Shown piece by piece: positions 37,075 to 46,118 of a stretch of DNA of 64,000 nucleotides; within the stretch, counting starts at the first letter, position 1; each line of letters starts with the position of its first letter. Location: assembly GCF_017832355.1 (NCBI RefSeq), contig NZ_JAFIBY010000001.1:1364001-1428000 (forward strand), read 5' to 3'. The position numbers were made by a program, and so were the translations under genes. Origin of the DNA: Serratia sp. PL17 (GTDB lineage: Bacteria; Pseudomonadota; Gammaproteobacteria; Enterobacterales; Enterobacteriaceae). The notes under the pieces are model-generated. The model did no database searches and had not been told where the DNA came from. It saw nothing but the letters and a program-made list of their open reading frames with translations.

Positions 37075-37132
37075 GTTACCCTTTGGCTAACAGGCGTGAA
37101 AAATACGTTTACGCACCATCGGCATAATAACC

Positions 37133-37154
37133 GCAGGGCCAAAAATGACCCTGC
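37133..37154. terminator. Hairpin between the small membrane protein and deiminase genes
   Basis: Stem GCAGGG / CCCTGC with a 10-nt loop containing AAAAATG, located between convergent genes. It probably ends transcription from one or both sides, but no long T-run follows. Confidence 0.5.
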
Positions 37155-37169
37155 TTGACGATGTGCCGT

Positions 37170-38297
37170 TTACACTGCCGGCAGTTGGTTGGTCACGCAG
37201 TGAATCCCCCCACCGCCAGCGGCAATGGCGTCAATATTCAGCTGCACCACGTCACGATCGGGGTAAAGCTCTGTTAACAAATTCAACGCGGCGGCATCCG
37301 CCTCAGCGTCGCCAAACTCCGGGGCGATAACCGCACCGTTGATAACAAAATAATTGATATATCCCGCAGCAAAATCCGGATTGCCCTTGCTGAAACGGCT
37401 GCGGCGTGGATCCATCGGGGGCGACATCGTATGCACCTTTAACTTGCGACCATCGGCATCGGTTGCTTGTTTGAGGATAGCCAAATGGGCCTGCGTCACC
37501 TTGTGATCGTAAGAGTCAGGATCGGTATCTAAATTAGCCACCACCACCCCTGGGCTGGCAAAGCGGGCATAAAAATCGACGTGGGCATCCGTAATATCCT
37601 TCCCTTTAATTCCCGGCAGCCAGATAATTTTGCGCAGGCCGAGCATCTCTTTTAACTCTTGCTCAACCCGGTCACGGCTCCAGCCAGGGTTGCGGTTAGC
37701 ATTGACCCAACTGCTTTCGGTCATGATCCCGGTGCCATGGCCATCCACCTCGATGCCGCCGCCTTCTCCCACCAGTCCGCTACGCCGTATATTGGCAACG
37801 CCGTAATGTTTCGCTTCAAACGCCGCCAGGCGCGAATCATAAGTATGCTGCTGTTTGTTGCCCCAACCGTTAAAGTTAAAGTCCACGGCCCCCAGCTTGC
37901 CTTGATTGTTAACCACAAAGTTGGCGCCAATGTCGCGCATCCAAATATCATCAAGCTCAGTGATAATGAAGGTCACATTGTGGGTACCGCATTTCTCTTC
38001 TGCCAGTTGCCGTTCTTTCTCCCGGCAAAATACCGTTAAGGGCTGATATTGCGCGATGGCACGGGCAACTCGCCCTAAAGCATCCTGTACGCCCGACGTG
38101 TAGTCGGCCCAAATTGCCCGCTGCGCACCGAAGGAGATAAACGCGCGCTGCTGCACCTCTCCTTCATCAGGCATACGCCAGCCCTCTCCAGGTATAGCCT
38201 GCGCAGCATGGGCGGGTAGCGACAGCCCCATAGAGGCCGTTAGGCTCATGCCGGCAATCAGGGATGCCTGCTTAATAAATTCGCGACGCGTTGACAT
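37170..38297 (-). CDS. Tat-exported agmatine deiminase-like (PAD_porph family) enzyme
   Basis: A 375-residue enzyme of the agmatine/peptidyl-arginine deiminase family. A twin-arginine signal (STRREFIKQASLIAG, Arg4-Arg5, cleavage near PAHA-AQ) implies export folded to the periplasm. Catalytic motifs are LDDIWMRDIGANFVV, EGGGIEVDGHG and the nucleophile Cys367 in GGGIHCVTNQ near the end. Agmatine deiminase yields N-carbamoylputrescine and ammonia. Most agmatine deiminases are cytoplasmic, so the Tat signal is notable. AGGAGC precedes ATG 38297. A divergent LysR gene follows at 38446, and a periplasmic Ggt gene beyond it. Confidence 0.9.
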   Translation of the reverse strand: MSTRREFIKQASLIAGMSLTASMGLSLPAHAAQAIPGEGWRMPDEGEVQQRAFISFGAQRAIWADYTSGVQDALGRVARAIAQYQPLTVFCREKERQLAEEKCGTHNVTFIITELDDIWMRDIGANFVVNNQGKLGAVDFNFNGWGNKQQHTYDSRLAAFEAKHYGVANIRRSGLVGEGGGIEVDGHGTGIMTESSWVNANRNPGWSRDRVEQELKEMLGLRKIIWLPGIKGKDITDAHVDFYARFASPGVVVANLDTDPDSYDHKVTQAHLAILKQATDADGRKLKVHTMSPPMDPRRSRFSKGNPDFAAGYINYFVINGAVIAPEFGDAEADAAALNLLTELYPDRDVVQLNIDAIAAGGGGIHCVTNQLPAV

Positions 38298-38445
38298 GGT
38301 TTGCTCCTGTATTGCCGTCATTAAAATAAGATATTCTGTTCAGTTGAAAACGGCGTGATTTCGATGTAGTACATGTTAAGGCTTCCAATACGGCCTGAAC
38401 AAACGATACATTTAGCAGACACCTGATTAGATAGGCTTATCGATA

Positions 38446-39309
38446 ATGTTAAAACACTGGCCCCCCATGAATGCACTACGCGGGTTTGAAGCCGCCGCCC
38501 GACTGGGCAGCTTCCACCAGGCCGCAGATGAACTGCACCTCACCCAGTCTGCTATCAGCCAACAGATACGCAGCCTTGAGGCCTTTCTTGAACAACCGCT
38601 GTTCTTTCGCAGCGGCCGCAGCGTCAGCCTTACCGACGCCGGTCACGATCTCTATAGCACCGCGCAGGTGATGCTTCAGCAACTGGCCATCGGTATCCGT
38701 CGTTTGGATCAGTACCGTAAACCTAATCAGCTGATCGTCAACACAACCCCGGCGTTTGCCCGCCACTGGTTGGTACCGCACCTGAAGAGTTTCAATCGCC
38801 TGCATCCCGATATCGATCTCTGGCTATTTACGACCTTTGACCCGCCGGATATGGCGACAGAAACCGTCGATCTGGCGATCCGCGACGATCTCAGTGCCCA
38901 GGCGGAATGCAGCTTCAAAATATTGCATCAGGATCGGCTCTATCCGGCATGCCACCCTGACGTGCTGAACGTCGTAGCCGCAGAGCGCACCACTTTGCAC
39001 GGCGAACGCGAAATGGACTGGAGCCATTGGGCCATTCAGGGCGGCGTCAACATCGGGCAAAGCAGCCATGGGCTGAATTTCTCAGACCCAGGGCTGTTGC
39101 TGGATGCCGCCTGCGACGGCCTTGGCGTCGCGTTGGTCAGCCAACTCCTGGCACAGCACGCGCACGACAGAGGGCTGCTGATGCCTTTGACGGAGCAAAA
39201 GGTGCGCGGCCCCAATTGGGCATGGCTTATTCACCGCGACAGTGAAAACAACCCGTTTACCCAACATTTTTGTGAGTGGCTGCTAACCCAATTGCCTTCC
39301 GCAGTTTAA
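38446..39309 (+). CDS. LysR-family regulator, GcvA-like
   Basis: A 287-residue LysR regulator that opens MLKHWPPMNALRGFEAAARL, the typical GcvA-group N-terminus, with the HTH at about residues 10-65 (LTQSAISQQIRSLEAFLEQP) and the effector domain behind it. It is divergent from the Tat-exported deiminase gene (150-bp interval) and upstream of ggt. Control of the deiminase is the likeliest role. No distinct palindrome was found in the interval. Confidence 0.92.
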   Translation: MLKHWPPMNALRGFEAAARLGSFHQAADELHLTQSAISQQIRSLEAFLEQPLFFRSGRSVSLTDAGHDLYSTAQVMLQQLAIGIRRLDQYRKPNQLIVNTTPAFARHWLVPHLKSFNRLHPDIDLWLFTTFDPPDMATETVDLAIRDDLSAQAECSFKILHQDRLYPACHPDVLNVVAAERTTLHGEREMDWSHWAIQGGVNIGQSSHGLNFSDPGLLLDAACDGLGVALVSQLLAQHAHDRGLLMPLTEQKVRGPNWAWLIHRDSENNPFTQHFCEWLLTQLPSAV

Positions 39310-39461
39310 CGTTTTAGCTCACGGTTCCAGACGGTGAATACAGCACGCCAGTTTATGCAGTGCTACTTTCAATCAAGCGCCCAAACACGCAAACACAATG
39401 GCGCTAAGTGATTGTTGAGATTGAATTCACCTGTCATCGTTCAATTCGAAAAGGAACCGCT

Positions 39462-41135
39462 ATGCATTCTGTCATCTTGAAAACATTAGCACTTAGCGTG
39501 GCGCTTGCCACCTTCAGCCCCGGGGTATTGGCCGCGAATCTGAGCGCCGGTGCCGTGGCAGCACCGGATCAATACGGTGCAAAAGTGGCCGCACAAATTT
39601 TGCAGGCGGGTGGCAATGCCGTAGATGCTGCAGTAGCCACCGCCTTTACTCTCGCAGTGACTTACCCTGAAGCCGGTAATATTGGCGGCGGCGGCTTTAT
39701 GACGCTGTACGTCGACGGTAAACCCTATTTCCTCGATTACCGGGAAATTGCGCCAAAAGCGGCAACCAAGACCATGTACCTGAATAAAAACAGTGACGTC
39801 ATTGAAAACCTTAGCCTGGTGGGCACCAAGGCAGCCGGGGTGCCCGGTACGGTGTTAGGCCTGTGGGAGGCACACAAACGCTTTGGCAAACTGCCGTGGG
39901 CAGAGTTACTGACCCCTGCTATCGGCTACGCGCAGCAAGGGTTTAAGGTGGCCGATCAGCAATATCAGTACCGTGAAGACGCCAATAAGCTGTTTGCCGG
40001 TCAAACCAACTTCGGTGATTACTTTGGCAACATGAAGCCCGGTGCCGTGTTTAAACAACCTGAGTTGGCCAAAACGCTGGAGCGCATCGCCAATAAAGGG
40101 GCTGAAGACTTCTATCAAGGTGAAACAGCCAAACTGCTGGTGGCGCAGATGCAGCGTGATGGCGGCCTTATTACACAGTCTGACCTGACGGACTACCGGG
40201 TGAAATGGCGTGATCCGATGCAAATCGCCTGGCGTGGTAACATCATCTATACCGCTCCGCTCCCCAGTTCCGGGGGGATCGCGCTGGCACAGTTATTGGG
40301 GATAAAAGAGGACCGTGCCGCTGATTTCAAAGGTGTCACGCTGAATTCCGCACGTTACATTCACCTGCTGTCGGAAATTGAGAAGCGTGTCTTTGCCGAT
40401 CGCGCAGACTATCTCTGCGATCCCGACTTCACGCATGTGCCCGTCGACAAGTTGGTCGCCCCGGACTACCTGCAAAAACGGGCGGCGGAGATCAATCCCG
40501 TCGCGATCTCCCCGACCGAAAAGGTGCGCCCTGGGCTTGAACCCCATCAGACCACCCATTTTTCGATTGTAGATTCTCAGGGTAATGCAGTCAGCAACAC
40601 CTACACGCTGAACTGGGACTTCGGCAGCGGCGTGGTGGTGAAAGGTGCCGGCTTCCTGCTGAATGACGAAATGGACGATTTCAGCGCCAAGCCTGGGGTG
40701 GCCAACGCCTTCGGCGTTGTCGGCAGTGACGCCAACGCCATTGAGCCAGGCAAACGCATGCTTTCTTCCATGAGCCCAACCATCATCACACGTGACGGCG
40801 ACGTGAGTCTGGTCATTGGGACGCCGGGTGGCTCACGCATCTTCACCTCGATTTTCCAGGTAATAAACAATATCTACGATTACCAATTGCCGTTAGAAAA
40901 AGCGGTGGCTGCGCAGCGCGTTCATCATCAACTGTTGCCGAAAGACACCATTTTCTACGACGTTTTTGCCCCACTGACGGGCAACGTGGCCGAACAGCTG
41001 AACGCGATGGGCTATAAATTGGAGGATCAAGGCTGGTATATGGGGGATATTCAGGTAATACGCGTTAACGGAAACACACCGGAAACGGCCTCTGATCCCC
41101 GGGGCCGCGGCATGGGACGGGTGGTAGAAAAGTAA
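39462..41135 (+). CDS. ggt: Gamma-glutamyltransferase (periplasmic)
   Basis: A 557-residue Ntn-hydrolase precursor. The signal peptide ends near VLAANLSAG. The proenzyme cleaves itself before Thr364 (PHQ-TTHFSIVDSQGNAV) to give the large and small subunits. Substrate residues include the Arg of LDYREIAP and the glycine-rich GTPGGSRIFTS. The enzyme cleaves glutathione and other gamma-glutamyl compounds, supplying glutamate and cysteinylglycine. The start at ATG 39462 has AAGGA at good spacing. It is slightly shorter than E. coli Ggt (580). It sits next to an exported deiminase, suggesting periplasmic nitrogen scavenging. Confidence 0.95.
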   Translation: MHSVILKTLALSVALATFSPGVLAANLSAGAVAAPDQYGAKVAAQILQAGGNAVDAAVATAFTLAVTYPEAGNIGGGGFMTLYVDGKPYFLDYREIAPKAATKTMYLNKNSDVIENLSLVGTKAAGVPGTVLGLWEAHKRFGKLPWAELLTPAIGYAQQGFKVADQQYQYREDANKLFAGQTNFGDYFGNMKPGAVFKQPELAKTLERIANKGAEDFYQGETAKLLVAQMQRDGGLITQSDLTDYRVKWRDPMQIAWRGNIIYTAPLPSSGGIALAQLLGIKEDRAADFKGVTLNSARYIHLLSEIEKRVFADRADYLCDPDFTHVPVDKLVAPDYLQKRAAEINPVAISPTEKVRPGLEPHQTTHFSIVDSQGNAVSNTYTLNWDFGSGVVVKGAGFLLNDEMDDFSAKPGVANAFGVVGSDANAIEPGKRMLSSMSPTIITRDGDVSLVIGTPGGSRIFTSIFQVINNIYDYQLPLEKAVAAQRVHHQLLPKDTIFYDVFAPLTGNVAEQLNAMGYKLEDQGWYMGDIQVIRVNGNTPETASDPRGRGMGRVVEK

Positions 41136-41141
41136 TCTAAC

Positions 41142-41177
41142 ATGGCCGACCAACAGGTCGCATCGTGGGTCGGCCAT
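41142..41177. terminator. Hairpin between convergent ggt and DUF3857 genes
   Basis: Perfect 10-bp inverted repeat ATGGCCGACC / GGTCGGCCAT with a 16-nt loop, placed seven bases after the ggt stop. Probably serves as a terminator, though a T-run is lacking. Confidence 0.6.
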
Positions 41178-41202
41178 CATTGCGTTTCAGCTTGCGGGTT
41201 AA

Positions 41203-43140
41203 TTACCCGCCGGTTTTATCCACTGCACCCTTCGCCAACTCACCGTAAACCACCTGCCCGCGGAAACCACGGCGCACCTGCTGGAATAATTCACGGAACG
41301 CCGGATAATCCTGCGCCTGACAAAGGGTAGCCTCACCGTGAATGGCATTCAGCTGTAATGTGTGATTGACGGTGACCTGTTGCCCCTCTCGCCGCCATTT
41401 AACCTGATAGTTACCCGCGGTATTACGGAATTGCTGATCCTTTGGAATAGCAATAATGGGAACATTCGCAGGCAATTGCAGACGATAGGTTTCATCAAAG
41501 CGTTGCGCATTGCAATAGAATGGCGTTTCGTTCGTCAACGCGGCCGTGGTCGTATACAGTGTGCGGAAAGACTTGCCGCCCGGCGGATTGGGCACTGTCA
41601 TCCCACCCACTACGCCAAAATCGACATAGTCATCGGCCTTGAAACGGAAGCTGTAACCAAACGGCTTGTTAAGATCCAGCGGATCGCCGCTCATCGCTAC
41701 CTGCCCACGTCCGTCGATGCCGGAAGAAGACATGATGGACTCCTCGGTTCGCGTCCGATTATGCGGGTTGATTTTCGAGAAATAACCCCGCAGGTTAATC
41801 TCATCAACTTCACTCAATTTTCGTTCGGTTTGCCCACGCATCGTGCCCGACTTATCGAATACCACATCCACGTTGAGTGGGCTTTCCGTCCGTTGTGCGT
41901 CATTGTTCGGGGTATGTGCCAATGTCGCGTCACGCGTCAATAACACCGGAACACCCAGGTCGCCCTCCGGCAGTTGACCGAAGCGAGCCCAAGGACTAGT
42001 GGAATCCAGATACAGGTCAAATTCGGGCACGTAAGTGATGGCATGGTTAAAGCGGCCCAGCAGCGGCACTTCAGGCAGGATCGGTCCTTTCATCATGCCA
42101 ATCAACACGGGCGAACTCTCTATCCCCTTGGCAGCCAACAACGCCTCCAACAGCACCACATGATCCTTACAATCGCCATAATGGTTGTCGAGAATACTTT
42201 GTGCAGAATTAGGCTCCAGCCCGCCGTTACCCAGGTACACAGCAACATAACGGATATTCTGTGCCACCCAGCGATACATCGCCGCGGCCTGTTCACGACG
42301 ATCGTCAATGCCGGCTGTGATGTGATCTGCCATTGCCTGCACTGCCGGAGTCACCTTGGCCGCTTCACTGGCCTTCAACTGATAGGCTTTTGCCAACTGT
42401 GGCCATTCGCGGTAGGTACTGGCCATAATGGTTGGGCTGAAAGTCCAGCGGTCCGCCGCCCAATTCTGCGTCTTCAGCGGTACGCGTCGTTGGTAATGCC
42501 AACGCCAGTAAGCCTGCCCATCACGGATCTGCGGCTTATCACTGCCTTCCACATCCCGGGTATAAATATGCATGGGCAAATCTGCCGGTGCCTGCAAATT
42601 GACCTCGGCATCATCAAATTGATCGAATACGCTAAAGGTTTCCCACAGGCCAAAATAATCCGGGAAGTAAGGCACATTTTGGGTTTGGCGCAGCTGATAG
42701 AGGATACGAGAACCTGGTGCCAGGTTGGGGAAGACGATCACCTTCACTTTACGGTCGGCATACACGGCGGCTGACGCGCTGGAGTAGCTTTCCTGGGTAT
42801 AAATTCGGTCGGGGGCAACATCATGGCGTTGACCGTCAGCCGTCAGCGTATAGGCAGAAACCACCTCCAGCGTTTCCATTTTTTCACTGTAACCCAATCG
42901 AATCTGGCTGAATTTCTCGACCGCAGCCTTGGTTTTGAGCAGGACTTCATAGCTTTCGGTCTTCACGCTATGGGCATTGGCAAGAACCTGATAGTCAGCG
43001 CGGTAACGAACAAAGCTGAAGTCATTGCTGACTGCCGCCTCTTGCCCTGCGGGTAAGGCCGCATCGGCGGCCAGCAACGTGACAGGATGTACCGCCGCCA
43101 AACTGGTGAGTAGCAGTATTGAAGGGATCGCTATTTTCAT
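41203..43140 (-). CDS. DUF3857/transglutaminase-fold exported protein
   Basis: A 645-residue protein with a signal peptide (MKIAIPSILLLTSLAAVHPV, cleavage near LLA-ADA), an N-terminal DUF3857 beta domain and a transglutaminase-like papain-fold core with Cys (NHYGDCKDHVVLLEALL), His (GRFNHAITYV) and Asp (LYLDSTSPW) in order. Its C-terminal part is a beta-rich DUF. Relatives are surface or periplasmic proteins of unknown substrate. The ATG at 43140 is preferred over 43146 because AAGGA then lies six bases upstream. It converges on ggt. Confidence 0.9.
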   Translation of the reverse strand: MKIAIPSILLLTSLAAVHPVTLLAADAALPAGQEAAVSNDFSFVRYRADYQVLANAHSVKTESYEVLLKTKAAVEKFSQIRLGYSEKMETLEVVSAYTLTADGQRHDVAPDRIYTQESYSSASAAVYADRKVKVIVFPNLAPGSRILYQLRQTQNVPYFPDYFGLWETFSVFDQFDDAEVNLQAPADLPMHIYTRDVEGSDKPQIRDGQAYWRWHYQRRVPLKTQNWAADRWTFSPTIMASTYREWPQLAKAYQLKASEAAKVTPAVQAMADHITAGIDDRREQAAAMYRWVAQNIRYVAVYLGNGGLEPNSAQSILDNHYGDCKDHVVLLEALLAAKGIESSPVLIGMMKGPILPEVPLLGRFNHAITYVPEFDLYLDSTSPWARFGQLPEGDLGVPVLLTRDATLAHTPNNDAQRTESPLNVDVVFDKSGTMRGQTERKLSEVDEINLRGYFSKINPHNRTRTEESIMSSSGIDGRGQVAMSGDPLDLNKPFGYSFRFKADDYVDFGVVGGMTVPNPPGGKSFRTLYTTTAALTNETPFYCNAQRFDETYRLQLPANVPIIAIPKDQQFRNTAGNYQVKWRREGQQVTVNHTLQLNAIHGEATLCQAQDYPAFRELFQQVRRGFRGQVVYGELAKGAVDKTGG

Positions 43141-43273
43141 TTTCATTCCTTTGACAAAGAGTAACCGGCCGTAAAGCACCGCATCCATAAAACGCTAGCA
43201 CAACACTATGACAATGATTCAGGTGCAACAAACCCAAGAGCGCACTGATGCGTTATTGCCAATGCCCCCACGA

Positions 43274-43843
43274 CTAGCCTTGTTCTATCAGCATGACCGC
43301 CGTGGTATCCGCTTCCAGGGCTTCAAAGATGTGCTCTCGATCGGCGGAATAACGGATGTAGTCCCCCGCGCCCAGCTCCACTGGCTGTTCTGTCGGCCCA
43401 ATTCGCGCTCTGCCACTGCTGATAATCACATGTTCAATGGTACCCGGCATATGCGGCCGTGAAATGCGCGACTCCCCCGGCTGCACACGCAGGCGGTAAA
43501 TATCTCTTTGTGCCCCCGGCGGGCAGGTTGCCAACAGCGTGGCGGCATAATTGGCGTGTTCAGAAACGGTAGTAACCCCTTCATTGGCGCGGATCACCTG
43601 AACGTGCTGACGGGGTTGGGAGATTAACCGGCTTACCGGCACATCCAGGGCCATAGCCAACGCCCACAATGTTTCCAGGCTGGGATTACCGCTACCGGTT
43701 TCCAGTTGCGAGAGCGTTGATTTGGCAATGCCCGCCCGGCGTGCCAATTCGGTAACCGTTAACCCAATCCGCTCACGCTCTCGGCGGATTGCGGCAGAGA
43801 GCAGGCCAATGGGTGTGGCGCTGTTGCTGGCATTATCGCTCAT
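43274..43843 (-). CDS. XRE-cupin transcriptional regulator
   Basis: A 189-residue regulator: a Cro/CI-type HTH at about residues 18-72 (LTVTELARRAGIAKSTLSQL) and a C-terminal cupin at about 110-185 (MPGTIEHVIISSGRARIG). Such regulators often sense small metabolites such as amino acids or polyamines. It is divergent from an EamA transporter gene, and the 128-bp interval carries five TGTTC half-sites, so it probably represses that transporter. Confidence 0.93.
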   Translation of the reverse strand: MSDNASNSATPIGLLSAAIRRERERIGLTVTELARRAGIAKSTLSQLETGSGNPSLETLWALAMALDVPVSRLISQPRQHVQVIRANEGVTTVSEHANYAATLLATCPPGAQRDIYRLRVQPGESRISRPHMPGTIEHVIISSGRARIGPTEQPVELGAGDYIRYSADREHIFEALEADTTAVMLIEQG

Positions 43844-43916
43844 TGTTCACCATATCATCCATTTGTTCGACTTGACGAACACTCAGTGGATGTTCATCAT
43901 AATGTTCAGTTGTTCA
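43844..43916. promoter_or_regulatory. Cluster of TGTTC half-sites between XRE-cupin and EamA genes
   Basis: TGTTCA occurs at 43844-43849, 43891-43896, 43903-43908 and 43911-43916, and TGTTCG paired with CGAACA forms a palindrome at 43864-43881 (6-bp spacer). Five half-sites in 73 bp between two divergent genes strongly suggests cooperative binding by the XRE-cupin protein. Confidence 0.72.
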
Positions 43917-43971
43917 TTTTAATGTCTTACATTCACGGCGACAAGCGCTTATCACATCAGGGAGAAAACGA

Positions 43972-44877
43972 ATGAAAATAAAAACCAGCGGTGTGCTGCA
44001 GATGAGCCTCGCGATGGTAATTTCCGGCACCGTGGGCTGGCCGGTCGTTTTACTGGGGCAGCCGGCACCCACGGTGGTTTTCTGGCGCTGTGCGTTTGGT
44101 GCGCTGGCAATGCTGATCGTTTGTGCCTTGCTGGGGCAGTTAAGAAAAGGCGTGTTAACTCGCCGTCAGGCGGCCATTGCGGTACTCGGTGGTCTAGCGC
44201 TGGTGTTGAATTGGACGCTGCTTTTCGGCGCTTATTCCTACGCGTCAATTGCCGTGGCAACCGTCACCTATCACGTCCAGCCTTTTATGTTGGTCGGGTT
44301 GGGCGTGTTGTTTTTTGGTGAAAAAATGACGGCGAATAAACTCGGTTGGCTGGTGCTGGCCTTTGGTGGCATGTTGCTGATCATTACAGGTAAACAGGAT
44401 ACAGGCAGTTCCAATGCCCATTACCTTACCGGGGTGTTACTGGCGCTGGGCGCGGCCTTTATGTATGCGGTAGCAGCCGCTATCGTCAAGCAGTTGAAAG
44501 GCGTACCGCCGCATCTGCTCGTACTCATTCAGCTCACCGTTGGCATGGTGCTGCTGGCCCCCTTCGCCGGTCTGGCTTCTTTGCCACCAACAGCCCATAC
44601 CTGGTTGCTGCTGGCCACTCTCGGCTTGCTGCATACCGGTTTGATGTCTTCGCTGTTGTACAGTGCGATCCAGAAAATCCCCACCACTCTGATCGGGGCT
44701 TTATCGTTCATCTACCCATTAATGGCGATTCTGGTCGACTGGGCCGTATTCGGACATCGCCTTAGCCTGATGCAATTACTGGGCGCTGCGGCCATCTTGT
44801 TGTCGGCGGCCGGCATGAACTTTGGTTGGCAGCTGTTGCGGGCGAGTAAAGCCGCTCCTCAGGCCGGAGATCGCTAA
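43972..44877 (+). CDS. EamA-type drug/metabolite transporter (DMT superfamily)
   Basis: A 301-residue transporter with ten hydrophobic segments arranged as two EamA repeats (VVFWRCAFGALAMLIV in the first, LSFIYPLMAILVDWAVFGHR in the second). Relatives export amino acids or metabolites. AGGGAG-type sequence precedes ATG 43972. It is divergent from the XRE-cupin regulator, which probably controls it. A hairpin with T-run follows the gene. Confidence 0.92.
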   Translation: MKIKTSGVLQMSLAMVISGTVGWPVVLLGQPAPTVVFWRCAFGALAMLIVCALLGQLRKGVLTRRQAAIAVLGGLALVLNWTLLFGAYSYASIAVATVTYHVQPFMLVGLGVLFFGEKMTANKLGWLVLAFGGMLLIITGKQDTGSSNAHYLTGVLLALGAAFMYAVAAAIVKQLKGVPPHLLVLIQLTVGMVLLAPFAGLASLPPTAHTWLLLATLGLLHTGLMSSLLYSAIQKIPTTLIGALSFIYPLMAILVDWAVFGHRLSLMQLLGAAAILLSAAGMNFGWQLLRASKAAPQAGDR

Positions 44878-44933
44878 CGGGTTACCCCTCAACAGAGGCG
44901 TTATTCCCCGGAGAACCGCATGTTACGGCGCGC

Positions 44934-44982
44934 TGTTACCGGTTTTACCCCCTTGGTCACATTACCGGTAACACCCTTTTTT
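44934..44982 (+). terminator. Terminator after the EamA gene
   Basis: Perfect 10-bp stem TGTTACCGGT / ACCGGTAACA with a 20-nt loop, followed by CCC and TTTTTT at 44977-44982, 57 bases past the stop. Confidence 0.7.
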
Positions 44983-45077
44983 AACATCCTTCAGCGTGAT
45001 ATCTGTCGCAAAACCGTCTGTGGAAAACCGCTTTTATAGCAATAACGACGTTACGCTATTTTTGAACAGGTGAAACC

Positions 45078-46028
45078 ATGACGACCCATACGCCCGATGA
45101 AGTGCTGTTAATTGCCCCAGTAATGGAAACTCTGCTTGCTCGCCTTGAGGCGACCTTTGTCGTGCACCGCTTATATGAACACGCGGATCCGGTTGCTTTC
45201 CTGGCGGCCAAAGGGCGTTCCTTGCGTGCCATTGTCACCCGTGGGGATATCGGCGTCACAACGGCGGTTCTCGAACAGTTACCGCAGTTGGGGCTGATTG
45301 CCGTGTTTGGCGTAGGAACAGACGCCATTGACCTGAACTACACCCGTCAGCACGGTATTAAGGTCACCATCACCTCCGGCGCACTGACTGAGGACGTGGC
45401 CGATATGGCTCTTGGGCTGCTACTGGCTACCGCGCGTCAGCTGTGTCACAACGACCGCTTTGTTCGCGATGGCCGCTGGTTACACGAAGCACCAGGCCTG
45501 TCAGTGCAGGTGAGCGGTAAACGACTGGGCATTTTTGGCATGGGGAATATCGGCCGTGCTATCGCTCAGCGCGCCGCCGGGTTCAACATGCGCATCCAGT
45601 ACGCCAGTCACCAACAGGACAGCTCACTGCCCTACACCTATTACGCGGATCTGCTGGCATTGGCGCGGGAAAGTGACTTCTTTGTGATCGCCATTTCCGG
45701 CGGCAAGGACAGTGCAGGCCTGGTGGATAAAGCGGTATTCGATGCCCTGCCATCACATGCACTGGTGATCAACATTGCCCGCGGCAGCATCGTCAATGAA
45801 ACCGATCTGATCGCGGCACTGCAAAGCGGCGCCATTGCCGGTGCCGGGCTCGACGTTTATGCCCACGAACCGCAGGTGCCCGCCGCGCTGATCGCCATGG
45901 ATAATGTCGTACTGCAACCGCATATTGCCAGCGCCACCCAAGAAACGCGGCAAAAAATGAGCGACATCGTGTTTACCAACGTTGAAGCCTTTTTTAACCA
46001 TGCGCCACTGCCCCACGCCATTGAATAA
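45078..46028 (+). CDS. D-isomer-specific 2-hydroxyacid dehydrogenase
   Basis: A 316-residue NAD(P)-dependent dehydrogenase. The Rossmann loop is GIFGMGNIGRAIAQRA. The catalytic Arg lies in VFGVGTDAI-region architecture (GVGTD) and INIARGSIVNETDL, the Glu in DVYAHEPQVP and the His in VLQPHIASATQ. It resembles glyoxylate/hydroxypyruvate reductases; the substrate is not determined. It heads a group with an ACS-type MFS transporter 90 bp downstream and an RpiR regulator beyond, suggesting it metabolises an imported sugar acid or hydroxyacid. Confidence 0.92.
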   Translation: MTTHTPDEVLLIAPVMETLLARLEATFVVHRLYEHADPVAFLAAKGRSLRAIVTRGDIGVTTAVLEQLPQLGLIAVFGVGTDAIDLNYTRQHGIKVTITSGALTEDVADMALGLLLATARQLCHNDRFVRDGRWLHEAPGLSVQVSGKRLGIFGMGNIGRAIAQRAAGFNMRIQYASHQQDSSLPYTYYADLLALARESDFFVIAISGGKDSAGLVDKAVFDALPSHALVINIARGSIVNETDLIAALQSGAIAGAGLDVYAHEPQVPAALIAMDNVVLQPHIASATQETRQKMSDIVFTNVEAFFNHAPLPHAIE

Positions 46029-46118
46029 ATAACGCGTTTTCTTTCGATTTTATTACCGCCGAATAACAGAACCTCGCGCTCTGGAGGTTCTCCCTGCGTC
46101 CTGTAAAGAGAGATCGCC

